Source: a virus | IMG/VR virus record: IMGVR_UViG_3300032282_001213 | Coordinates: 1 to 33,357 of that record | DNA length: 33,357 nucleotides | Strand: one strand, 5' to 3' | Shown here: positions 14,838 through 22,216 of the stretch, piece after piece | Numbering within the stretch: the stretch's first letter is position 1 | Layout: the number at the start of each line of letters is the position of its first letter | Notes under the pieces: generated by a model | The model's input: the letters and a program-made list of their open reading frames with translations, nothing else | The model's database searches: none | What the model was told of the DNA's origin: nothing | Made by a program: the position numbers and the translations under genes

Positions 14838-15063
14838 TATTCTCCCATTACTTGCAGACATTGATTGCAAATTAAAGGAAACAGGAGATGATCTATACAA
14901 TAACATTGTTTATTTATTGAATAGACCAGTTCCTGCTACAGCAATTAATGACCTTCTCAACTATAAGAGAATATTAACATACAAGCTTTGTAACCCAGAT
15001 TATGCTAGAAATTTTACTGTAAAACAGATTGCTAGCAGAGTTAAAATTTTAAAATATAAATAA
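14797..15063 (+). CDS. Conserved small phage protein, 88 aa
   Basis: The protein starts inside the Cys-rich mini-gene; a TAA at 14782 in this frame excludes a longer product, so ATG 14797 is the first ATG available. Features are CVQCSSILPLLADIDCKL near residues 9-26, a helical stretch (LYNNIVYLLNRPVP), NYKRILTYKLCNPDYA and a basic end (IASRVKILKYK). I recall short proteins of this kind beside fibre genes in Bacteroidota phages, function unknown. Paired cysteines match the Cys-rich character of its neighbours. It is directly followed by the collar-domain gene (TAAATG junction). Confidence 0.7.
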   Translation: MLSPRLSDCVQCSSILPLLADIDCKLKETGDDLYNNIVYLLNRPVPATAINDLLNYKRILTYKLCNPDYARNFTVKQIASRVKILKYK

Positions 15064-16179
15064 ATGAGCTGCTCGAATTGCTATAATGGTTGTCCTGAAA
15101 TTGTTTCAGACAAATGCGTAAAATACACTGGTGTGAATGTTCCCATTTTGGGAATTGAAACTGGAGATTCTTTATCCTATGTAGAGCAAGCTCTTATTGA
15201 GTTTCTCACATCTACATTAGATGGTACAGGAATTAAGCCAGTAATTGATCCACAAATCATCTGTAATCTTGTACAGAAATATCTTCCTACATGTGGAGAT
15301 CTTACTATTGTTGATATCTCTATAGCTTTGATTAAGGCTTCTTGTGATCTTCAAGATCAAGTGGATGCTGTTGTAGCAGAACTTGCTATCTTGAATGCAA
15401 ATTATAATGTAAGCTGCCTATCTGGTGTTGTAAATTCTTCTGATACACATGATGTATTACAAGCTACCATCACCAAACTTTGTTCTGTAAATTCTGCACT
15501 CACTGCATTAGCTCTTGACCTTAGCACTAACTATGTTAAGAAGTCTGAGTTGAATGCTTTGATTCAAGCATATCTAGACAGTATTGGAACCTCTACACTT
15601 GTTAAAAATAAGATGGTTCCATATGTAGCTGTTCCTTATTTTGGTTCTCTAAGTTATTTTAGTGGTACAGGTGCTGGTACAGGAGACTGGGTGAATATCT
15701 ACTTATGTAATGGACAAAACGGTACTCCTGACCTTAGAGGAAGGGTATTGGTTGGAACCACTTCAATGGGTAGCACTCCTTACAATCCTGCTGTAGATCC
15801 TGCAATTGCTGGTAACCCTACATATTCTTTGAACACAGCTTTAGGAGCAAATCAGGTTACGTTGCTTCCTTCTCAAATGCCTACTCACTCCCACACTGTT
15901 ACATCTGTTGCTACATCAACTGATCATAGTCACTTTGTTTCTAAGCCTGGAAGTCAGATAGGATTAAGTGCAACAACACCTATTGCTCAAACTGCTACTT
16001 ACGGTGGAAATACAAGTTACAATCTTGCTGGTGTAAGTGGTACAGCTAGTGTTGGTTTGACAAGTCCTGCTCAAAGCGATGTCACTATTGATAACACTGT
16101 AGGTACTGCTGGTAGTGGGCTTCCTCATCCAAATATTCAACCTGTTTGGGCTTCTCACTACATCATATATATTCCTTAA
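15064..16179 (+). CDS. Fibre protein with tail-collar domain, 371 aa
   Basis: The C-terminal half fits the phage tail Collar family (short tail fibres such as T4 gp12 and microcystin-dependent-type proteins): GTPDLRGRVLVG near 221-232, then LLPSQMPTHSHTV near 270-282, DHSHF, and the final HPNIQPVWASHYIIYI. The His-x-His motifs could bind metal in a trimer. Residues 1-40 hold a Cys-rich start and KYTGVNVPILGIETGDSLS, which matches RYTGPNLPCSGIHTCDDLS in the next gene, so both probably dock at the same virion site. The middle (90-180) is helical and could trimerise. Receptor recognition on the host surface is the likely role. Confidence 0.8.
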   Translation: MSCSNCYNGCPEIVSDKCVKYTGVNVPILGIETGDSLSYVEQALIEFLTSTLDGTGIKPVIDPQIICNLVQKYLPTCGDLTIVDISIALIKASCDLQDQVDAVVAELAILNANYNVSCLSGVVNSSDTHDVLQATITKLCSVNSALTALALDLSTNYVKKSELNALIQAYLDSIGTSTLVKNKMVPYVAVPYFGSLSYFSGTGAGTGDWVNIYLCNGQNGTPDLRGRVLVGTTSMGSTPYNPAVDPAIAGNPTYSLNTALGANQVTLLPSQMPTHSHTVTSVATSTDHSHFVSKPGSQIGLSATTPIAQTATYGGNTSYNLAGVSGTASVGLTSPAQSDVTIDNTVGTAGSGLPHPNIQPVWASHYIIYIP

Positions 16180-16197
16180 TATAATAAATCAATATAA

Positions 16198-18144
16198 ATG
16201 TCTTGTGTACCTGGAATGCCTTGTTATGGTCCTGAACAAACTGGATGTGGAGTAGATCCATGTCTTGAAATTAATATAGGAACAGACAATGTAAGATATA
16301 CTGGTCCAAATCTTCCTTGCTCTGGAATTCATACGTGCGATGACCTCTCGCTTATACTGCAGAAGTTAGATGAGAAGATTTGCGAACTGCAGGCTTGTTG
16401 TGCAGGAACCACTAGTACGACCACTACAAGTTCTACTAGTACAAGTACTACCACCACAACAACCACTGCATGTCCTTGTTTATTGTATACATTCTATGGT
16501 TCTCGAATAGATTCAGCAACATTTGAATTTACTCCTTGTGGAGAAAACTACACAATTACAATTGATCCAGGAGATACACAAGCTATTTATTCTGTTAGCA
16601 CTGCTCATCCAATTACTAAAACTGGAACAGGGGGTGGATATTTCAGTAATGAGGTTTGCTCTAGCTGTCAGTGTTATTATGTATTTGTATCAGAAATTGG
16701 CATAATTCCAGGAACACTTGCATGGCTTGATTGTTATGGCACTCCTCAACAACAAACTATTTCAAGCGTAGGAGGACAATTTATATGTGCTTTAGGAGGA
16801 ACAGTAGGATTGGTTCTTGTAGAGGGAACATCCACTATTGATGTAGTTCCTGCTGAACTTTGTGGAAGCTGTACAACTACATCCACTACATCAACAACTA
16901 CATCAACATCTTCCACAACCACAACCACTAGCACATCTTCTACAACCACCACAACAACTACCACTCAATATGGCGGTCCTTGCTTAAGTTATTTTGTGCA
17001 TGGAACTTCTGATCCTTCTAGCTGGACAGCAACAGCTTGTGGGGGAGGACTTGTTGGAGGATTTATTGGTAATGGAAACACTGTTGAAACAGGATGTATT
17101 ATTCCTCCTTCATTAGTGTTGAACAATGCATATATTGAAAGTGTTATTCCTTGTACCACTACAACAACAAGTACAAGCTCTACAACAACCACCACTACAA
17201 CAGAATTCCCTTGTATATGTACAACATATATTGTAAGCAATGATTCAGGAATTCCTGTGTGGTTATATTATAGAGATTGTAATGGAGTACTTGTATCCCA
17301 TAAAATATTAAATGGAATAGACGCTCTGATTTGTGCTTGTGAAGATACAATCACTTACACTCCTGTATCAGGATTTGCTATAGGTGTAGATCCTGCTAAT
17401 CCTTGTACAACAACTACCACTTCTTCTACAACAACTACTACCACTCCTTATCCTTGTGAGTGCTATAATGTAACTAATACTGGTGATGCAGAACAAGGTG
17501 TAGTTTATAGTAAATGTGGAAGTGGCTCAGCTGAAGATATCTTAACACCTGGAGTACCACTATTTATTTGTGTTAACTATGGTACTGTTCCAGTTAGCAT
17601 TAGTCCTGATGTTGTAATTACAAGATGTGGACTAAGCTGTACACAAGATTCTGATTGTGATGGATGTGGAACAACAACTACCACTACAACAACAGCTTTC
17701 TGTGAGTGCCATACATACACACTTCAGAACACATCTAGCTTGTTAGATTTTGATGTTTTCTATACAGATTGTAATGGTGGGGCTCAATTTGTGAATATTC
17801 TTCAAGATGCTACTGTTCAAGTTTGTGCATGTGTTGATTCCTTGACATTCTATGATCCTCTTGGTTACTTAAATGTTACAGATGGTGGTATTGGATGTAT
17901 TACAACTACAACCACTTCTACTAGTTCCACTACAACCACTACAGAATATCCTGGTCCAAGTTGTACATATTATTTGGTACAAAATGTAGGTCCTTTGGAA
18001 AGTGTAACCGTTGAATGGGAAGATTGTGCAACTGGTAATGTCTTCACTCAAACTGTATTTACAAATGACTATTTCTGTGCCATCACTGGAACTCTAGTAA
18101 CATATTATGGAGCTGCTACAGTAACAGCACTTGGACCTTGTTAA
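16198..18144 (+). CDS. Modular adhesin-like fibre: Thr linkers and Cys modules, 648 aa
   Basis: Residues 24-60 share the docking motif of the upstream collar fibre. After that the protein is a chain of about seven small beta-rich modules, mostly separated by Thr/Ser tracts at 71-90, 226-256, 320-335, 404-416, 492-499 and 569-582. Better-conserved modules run CxCxxYxLxN, then YxDC, then VCACxDSLxxY, ending in a Cys before the next tract (for example residues 338-403 and 500-567). Paired cysteines suggest disulphides or metal sites; Thr tracts make stiff, extended, possibly glycosylated spacers. This looks like a rapidly varying surface-binding protein on head or tail. The related gene at 18164 carries one more module. 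Copy number may change by recombination between tracts. Confidence 0.75.
   Translation: MSCVPGMPCYGPEQTGCGVDPCLEINIGTDNVRYTGPNLPCSGIHTCDDLSLILQKLDEKICELQACCAGTTSTTTTSSTSTSTTTTTTTACPCLLYTFYGSRIDSATFEFTPCGENYTITIDPGDTQAIYSVSTAHPITKTGTGGGYFSNEVCSSCQCYYVFVSEIGIIPGTLAWLDCYGTPQQQTISSVGGQFICALGGTVGLVLVEGTSTIDVVPAELCGSCTTTSTTSTTTSTSSTTTTTSTSSTTTTTTTTQYGGPCLSYFVHGTSDPSSWTATACGGGLVGGFIGNGNTVETGCIIPPSLVLNNAYIESVIPCTTTTTSTSSTTTTTTTEFPCICTTYIVSNDSGIPVWLYYRDCNGVLVSHKILNGIDALICACEDTITYTPVSGFAIGVDPANPCTTTTTSSTTTTTTPYPCECYNVTNTGDAEQGVVYSKCGSGSAEDILTPGVPLFICVNYGTVPVSISPDVVITRCGLSCTQDSDCDGCGTTTTTTTTAFCECHTYTLQNTSSLLDFDVFYTDCNGGAQFVNILQDATVQVCACVDSLTFYDPLGYLNVTDGGIGCITTTTTSTSSTTTTTEYPGPSCTYYLVQNVGPLESVTVEWEDCATGNVFTQTVFTNDYFCAITGTLVTYYGAATVTALGPC
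16408..16467 (+). repeat. Thr/Ser codon tract 1 of the modular fibre
   Basis: Twenty codons, all Thr or Ser, connect the docking region to the first module. Confidence 0.8.
16873..16965 (+). repeat. Thr/Ser codon tract 2 of the modular fibre
   Basis: Thirty-one Thr/Ser codons, the longest tract in the window. The DNA is mostly ACA, ACT and ACC triplets and is a likely site of slippage or homologous exchange. Confidence 0.85.
17155..17202 (+). repeat. Thr/Ser codon tract 3 of the modular fibre
   Basis: Sixteen Thr/Ser codons between two Cys modules. Confidence 0.8.
17407..17445 (+). repeat. Thr/Ser codon tract 4 of the modular fibre
   Basis: Thirteen Thr/Ser codons before a PYPCEC module start. 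Confidence 0.8.
17671..17694 (+). repeat. Thr codon tract 5 of the modular fibre
   Basis: Eight consecutive Thr codons before AFCECHTY. Confidence 0.75.
17902..17943 (+). repeat. Thr/Ser codon tract 6 of the modular fibre
   Basis: Fourteen Thr/Ser codons before the last module. Confidence 0.8.
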
Positions 18145-18163
18145 TTCTAAAAACCAAATAGAT

Positions 18164-18613
18164 ATGACTGTATTAATAACTTTAACAACTGCAGGGACTG
18201 ACACAGGTCCCTTCAACCTGTTCTCAAATTTAGATGGATATACCACAGCATTTGAAACAGGTGTGAGCAAAGCATCTTTGATAGCAGGATATCCTTCTTC
18301 TTTGGTTCCTGATGGGACCACTACAATTAGAGTGATGTCAGTTAACTCATTGTGTACCAATTACATAGATATTCCTGTGTCTCCTCTATCCTGCACATGT
18401 GTAGGATATAGCCTTAAAAATGATTCTGGGAATACAGTAGATTTCTCCTACACAGATTGTGCTGAGGCATATCAAGAATCTAGTGTTGCAGATGGAGATA
18501 CTGTTGATGTTTGTGCTTGCCAAGGAACACTTCTTTATGTTCCTGCTGATGGTCTTGTGGTTACACTAGATGTACCAGGTTGCACAACTACCACCACTAC
18601 TATTCCTGTATAA
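18164..18613 (+). CDS. Small two-domain virion protein ending in a Thr tract, 149 aa
   Basis: The open frame extends to a TTG at 18131 inside the previous gene, but ATG 18164 is chosen because the protein then starts MTVLITLTTAG, aligned with MSKVITIKLTKSG of the 288-residue protein at 28214. Residues 1-75 form that shared domain (GPF near 14-16, LIAGY, DGTTTIRVMS, a central Cys). Residues 76-140 are a Cys module of the type found in the 648-residue fibre: CTCVGYSLKN, YTDC, DVCACQGTLLY. It ends with six Thr codons and IPV. It is therefore a natural fusion of two building blocks used elsewhere in the window. It is followed by a strong terminator. Confidence 0.75.
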   Translation: MTVLITLTTAGTDTGPFNLFSNLDGYTTAFETGVSKASLIAGYPSSLVPDGTTTIRVMSVNSLCTNYIDIPVSPLSCTCVGYSLKNDSGNTVDFSYTDCAEAYQESSVADGDTVDVCACQGTLLYVPADGLVVTLDVPGCTTTTTTIPV

Positions 18614-18624
18614 AGTAATCAAAA

Positions 18625-18690
18625 ACCCTGTTTTGTTGGTTTTACAGGGTATCTCCTGGGGGTTTTTACCCCTGGGAGTTTTTATTTATA
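18625..18690 (+). terminator. Double-hairpin terminator after the fibre operon
   Basis: A first hairpin pairs ACCCTGT (18625-18631) with ACAGGGT (18644-18650). The second pairs CTCCTGGGGGT (18653-18663) with ACCCCTGGGAG (18668-18678) through 11 continuous pairs, two of them G-T wobbles, with a TTTT loop, followed by TTTTTATTTAT. This is a clear rho-independent terminator between the fibre operon and the tail operon. Confidence 0.9.
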
Positions 18691-18731
18691 ACCAATTTAG
18701 TTAGTACCAATAACTTCCTTGGTTAAAATAA

Positions 18732-18764
18732 TTTGGAAATTATAAAAAAGTTTTCGTATCTTTA
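18732..18764 (+). promoter_or_regulatory. Bacteroidota-type promoter for the tail operon
   Basis: TTTG (18732-18735) and TATCTTTA (18757-18764) are separated by 21 bases, within the usual Bacteroidota range. It follows a terminator and lies about 30 bases before the ATG at 18794. Confidence 0.75.
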
Positions 18765-18793
18765 CCGCAATTTTTAATTAAACTACAAGGAAT

Positions 18794-20035
18794 ATGTCTG
18801 AAAACCAGAGTCTTTTACAGCAGCTAGAACAGTTGTTGCATTGGAAAAAAAGCAAGAAATTCTACGCTGAAAAGCTTGGAGTTTCAGAATCTGTGGTGGA
18901 TGATTTGTTGAGAGAATTAAGATCTGTAGATAATGAAGCAGAAGTTGCAAACTATGTAAGTGAGCTAGAAGAAACAATTGTAAGATTTGTTGAGGATGTA
19001 CAAAAGGGAACAGGAGAAGTAGTATTTAACAGTAAAGAAGAAATCAGGTCACTTGATGAGTTAATCGAAAAGTGTAACATTGATACGGACAAGTGGGAAA
19101 TCACTAAGTATGTCCAAAACTACTGGGGAAATGGTGAACAACCCCACTGGCAGGTTAAAGCTTGGCTAGGAAAGAAGAAGAACGAACAAGTATTTCAAGA
19201 TAGTTTTGTTGCTTTTCTTGAGAACTACGAACCATGTTCTCCTCAAATAGTAGCTCCTAAGTTTGATCTGGCTAAACTAGAAGCTTGTTTAATTATCAAT
19301 AAACAAGATTCTCACCTAAACAAACTAGATATTGAAGGGAATAATGATATAGAAGAAAGATTTGGAACCTTTATCCAAAAGGTGGAAATCATCTTAAATC
19401 AGGCATCTCTATCTAATAATCTAACAGATATTAAATACATCATTGGATCGGATGAGTTCAATAGTGAGTTCACAAACACCACTACAAAAGGAACTCCTCA
19501 ACAGAACATTCTTTCCTATCACACAGCTTTTGAGTTGATATGTGATCATGAGGTGAATGTGATTAATTTGCTTCTTCAGAAAAGCGATGAGGTTGAGGTG
19601 ATCTTTGTAGCAGGTAATCATGATGAGTTTGTAGGTTGGCATTTGGCTAGCTGGTTACAAACTTATTATAGAAATGAAGACCGTGTAACTTTTGACATCT
19701 CTCCTAGATATAGAAAGTATGTAAGTTATGGTAATTCGGCAATCATGTTCAATCATGGAGATGCTTTAAAGCCTGCTAAACTTGCTGGACTATTCCCTAT
19801 GGAATATAAACAAGAATGGTCATTCCATCATAACTTCTACATCTTTACAGGAGATAAGCATCACGAAGTGAGTTTAGATCTTAATGGTATTAAGTTCTTC
19901 CAACTTCCTGCTTTCTCTACAGCTAAAAGTGGATGGGATGATAAGAATGGATACACAATAGCAAAAGGTGAGGTGACTGGATTCCTTCTTGATTACGATG
20001 ATGGAATAACAAATATATTCAAACAGTACATATAA
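18794..20035 (+). CDS. HTH-metallophosphoesterase, 413 aa
   Basis: The C-terminal half carries the calcineurin-like phosphoesterase motifs in order: KQDSHLNK (D172, H174), GSDE (218-221, GD-type motif), VAGNHDE (272-278), FNHGD (319-323) and TGDKHHE (352-358, in place of GHxH). These bind two metals and hydrolyse phosphodiesters; SbcD/Mre11-type nucleases share the fold. Residues about 22-43 (KFYAEKLGVSESVVDDLLRE) look like a helix-turn-helix, and 98-127 form a conserved-looking Trp-rich segment (QNYWGNGEQPHWQVKAWLG). A DNA-directed nuclease or phosphatase is most likely, though protein or cyclic nucleotide substrates cannot be excluded. It leads the tail operon and is coupled to the next gene by TAATG. 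Confidence 0.85.
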   Translation: MSENQSLLQQLEQLLHWKKSKKFYAEKLGVSESVVDDLLRELRSVDNEAEVANYVSELEETIVRFVEDVQKGTGEVVFNSKEEIRSLDELIEKCNIDTDKWEITKYVQNYWGNGEQPHWQVKAWLGKKKNEQVFQDSFVAFLENYEPCSPQIVAPKFDLAKLEACLIINKQDSHLNKLDIEGNNDIEERFGTFIQKVEIILNQASLSNNLTDIKYIIGSDEFNSEFTNTTTKGTPQQNILSYHTAFELICDHEVNVINLLLQKSDEVEVIFVAGNHDEFVGWHLASWLQTYYRNEDRVTFDISPRYRKYVSYGNSAIMFNHGDALKPAKLAGLFPMEYKQEWSFHHNFYIFTGDKHHEVSLDLNGIKFFQLPAFSTAKSGWDDKNGYTIAKGEVTGFLLDYDDGITNIFKQYI

Positions 20036-20763
20036 TGTCTACTTTAAGGAAATTAGTTTCAGATGTGCGATCAACACATAAGCTTCTGTCTACAGACAGT
20101 CTTATTACTGATCGCGCTGTTGCATCTGAGATAAAGAACAATGCTCTTTTGCTTATCAAAAGAGAAACCAATCTTAGAAAGCTTTGGGCTACTGGTACTT
20201 TGTTTACCACAATCCCTTGCCTAGAGATGGTTCAAGTTCCTATTTCTGAATGTTGCAATTATCAAGATCCTTGCACTGTAGCAAGAAGCAAATTTAAGCT
20301 TCCTCGCATTGCAGAAGGAAACTATCAATATATCATCCAGGGTGTATATTCAATCAATGCTATGGGTGGTACAGGAACAAAGCTTAAGGAAATTACAATC
20401 AACCGTTATCTAAATCTTCTCAAGCTTCCTATCATCAAGAAGGAATCATACTTCTGGATTGTAAATGACTATCTATATGTAAGTGATCCTCTTCTTCAAG
20501 CTATCAGAATCTCTGCTTTGTTTGAACAAGATGTTCCTAATGAAGTGATGTATCCTGAAACAGGATGTGGTGGATGTGGTCCTACAGATGAAGAGTGGTG
20601 CACAAACCCTCTTGATAAACCATATGCACTTCCTGGTTATTTGGAAAAGCAAGCTCTAGAACTTACATCTCAAAAACTACTTTCAACCTACTTCAAGTTA
20701 AAGACTGATATCAATGGAGATGGTATAGATGGACAAGCACCTAATGCAAAACCAACTAGCTAA
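20035..20763 (+). CDS. Conserved crAss-like tail/connector protein, 242 aa
   Basis: From memory this resembles a protein strongly conserved in crAss-like phages, encoded just before the IHF-like and tail tubular genes. The N-terminus (KLVSDVRSTHKLLSTD, then SEIKNNALLLIKRETNLRKL) is helical and basic; the middle is beta-rich. It contains Cys groups near residues 77-82 (SECCNYQDPC) and 178-190 (TGCGGCGPTDEEWC). The C-terminus is polar with INGDGIDG. A ring or hub subunit of the tail is likely, but its exact place is not shown here. It is coupled on both sides by TAATG. Confidence 0.75.
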   Translation: MSTLRKLVSDVRSTHKLLSTDSLITDRAVASEIKNNALLLIKRETNLRKLWATGTLFTTIPCLEMVQVPISECCNYQDPCTVARSKFKLPRIAEGNYQYIIQGVYSINAMGGTGTKLKEITINRYLNLLKLPIIKKESYFWIVNDYLYVSDPLLQAIRISALFEQDVPNEVMYPETGCGGCGPTDEEWCTNPLDKPYALPGYLEKQALELTSQKLLSTYFKLKTDINGDGIDGQAPNAKPTS

Positions 20764-21239
20764 TGCGTATAAAAATTGATTGGAGAAGCGCAAGTAAAGA
20801 AAACTACAACAACTTTTGCAAGAAACATCCATCAATAAAGCTAAGCTTTGATGAGTGGAGAAACATTATATATTCCTACAATGATGCTTTCAAAGAATAC
20901 ATACTAGAAACTGGAGAAAGAGCAAGAATTCCATTTGGATTTGGTGAGTTCTCAATTAACAAGAAGAAGAGAAGAAAGATGAAATCCAAGGATGGTAAGG
21001 AGTTTGTAAACCTACCAGTTGATTGGAAGAAAACTAAAGAGAAGGGTAAACTAATCTACAACTTTAATTATCATACAGAAGGCTATTTCTTTGGCTGGAT
21101 ATGGTTTAAAGAATCTGCAAGATTAAAGCATGGAGAGTTTTGGTACTTCAAACCCTCTCGAACAACATCCAGGTTGTTGTCCCACTACATAAAAACCAAC
21201 GATGAATACCAGCATATTTATCGTGAATGGAAAAAATAA
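20763..21239 (+). CDS. IHF-like structural protein of crAss-like phages, 158 aa
   Basis: Residues about 25-75 fit an HU/IHF-type half: helical FDEWRNIIYSYNDAFKEYIL, then ARIPFGFGEFSINKKKRRK with the GFG turn of the family. IHF-annotated genes occur next to the tail tubular gene in crAss-like genomes, and this position matches. The C-terminal half is unusual for IHF: rich in Trp, Tyr and Phe (GYFFGWIWF; HGEFWYFKPSR). The protein may be a virion ring component that borrowed the fold rather than a DNA-bending protein. It is coupled to the previous gene by TAATG, and the next gene starts five bases after its stop. Confidence 0.75.
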   Translation: MRIKIDWRSASKENYNNFCKKHPSIKLSFDEWRNIIYSYNDAFKEYILETGERARIPFGFGEFSINKKKRRKMKSKDGKEFVNLPVDWKKTKEKGKLIYNFNYHTEGYFFGWIWFKESARLKHGEFWYFKPSRTTSRLLSHYIKTNDEYQHIYREWKK

Positions 21240-21244
21240 ATTAG

Positions 21245-22216
21245 ATGTCATACTATTACAAATATAATTTTGTCTCTCCTGAGCCTGTCTATTCCACTGT
21301 TAAGGAAGAGCTGAAAAGCTATTTTGATACAGGAGCTGTAGATGATTTGATGTTCCCAACCTATTTAGACAAATGTCTTAAGAAGTTAGGCAGAACCACT
21401 TATGTAATTCAAGAACAAATCCTCTATATTGACAACTTTGAGGCTAGACTACCAGATAATTTCTATGCTGTACGAGAGGCGTGGATGTGCACACTTGTTA
21501 ATGGATTCCCTTATCAATCAGCAAATTCATTCTATTCTCAAGCTGCTTCAGCTACTACTATTCAAGTGAGCCCTGTTATTATTGGTGGTAATCCTTGTAA
21601 TGGTACTGGTTGTGACAGTCCTTATTGTCCTAAATGTATGCCTGGATTAATTCAGGCTGTTTATAAGACAAACAATCAAGTGGCAGCCACTTATCAAAAA
21701 GAGTATCTGCTTAAGCCAGGAAACATATCAGCTCAACAGAAATGTGATGTTGGCTATACAGATGCATGGCAATTCTATGATCAAGTTCCTCCTATTCGTG
21801 AGTTCACTCCTGGCTCTGCTGCTTATGACTCATTTGATATTAGAGACAATAAGTTTGTAACCAACTTCAGAAATGGTGTTGTACACCTAATTTTCTATGC
21901 TACAGAATATGATGCTGCTGGAAATCAAATGATTCCTGATAACTACCGTATAAGAGAGTATGTTGAAGCATTCATCAAATACAAGGTTTTTGAAACACTC
22001 ACTAACCAAATCAATGATGAAACTTTCCAACAACTTCAACAAAAGCTTACGTATTACAAACAGCTTTCTGATGAGGCATTCATCATGGCTGATATTGAAA
22101 CTAAGAAGCAAGATGCTTGGACTAAGCAACGTAGAATCAAGAATGATTTGAACAGATTTAACATGTATGAACTTCCAAATAGAGTAAGTAGATATGGCTG
22201 GAGAAGAAACAACTAA
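21245..22216 (+). CDS. Tail tubular/ring adaptor protein, 323 aa
   Basis: Resembles the crAss-like tail tubular protein (functional counterpart of P22 gp4/T7 gp11), which connects portal and tail. Supporting signs are the N-terminal YNFVSPEPVYSTVKEELKSY, ARLPDNFYAVREAWMC, a beta-rich centre and a long helical C-terminal part (RIREYVEAFIKYKVFETL; DAWTKQRRIKND) typical of these adaptors. A Cys cluster at about residues 118-132 (CNGTGCDSPYCPKC) looks like a small metal-binding or disulphide insert. Its last 23 bases overlap the start of the muzzle gene, so the two are translationally coupled. Confidence 0.8.
   Translation: MSYYYKYNFVSPEPVYSTVKEELKSYFDTGAVDDLMFPTYLDKCLKKLGRTTYVIQEQILYIDNFEARLPDNFYAVREAWMCTLVNGFPYQSANSFYSQAASATTIQVSPVIIGGNPCNGTGCDSPYCPKCMPGLIQAVYKTNNQVAATYQKEYLLKPGNISAQQKCDVGYTDAWQFYDQVPPIREFTPGSAAYDSFDIRDNKFVTNFRNGVVHLIFYATEYDAAGNQMIPDNYRIREYVEAFIKYKVFETLTNQINDETFQQLQQKLTYYKQLSDEAFIMADIETKKQDAWTKQRRIKNDLNRFNMYELPNRVSRYGWRRNN

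Noticed and set aside
16746-16964. Val-rich minus-strand open frame
   Set aside because: It is the complement of Thr codon tracts and would encode an implausible poly-Val protein.
16408-17943. CRISPR-like or tandem array in the Thr-rich region
   Set aside because: The repeats are in-frame Thr/Ser codons of variable length between protein modules, with no constant repeat-spacer units.
18131-18163. TTG start extending the 149-residue protein
   Set aside because: The ATG at 18164 gives an N-terminus aligned with the related protein at 28214.
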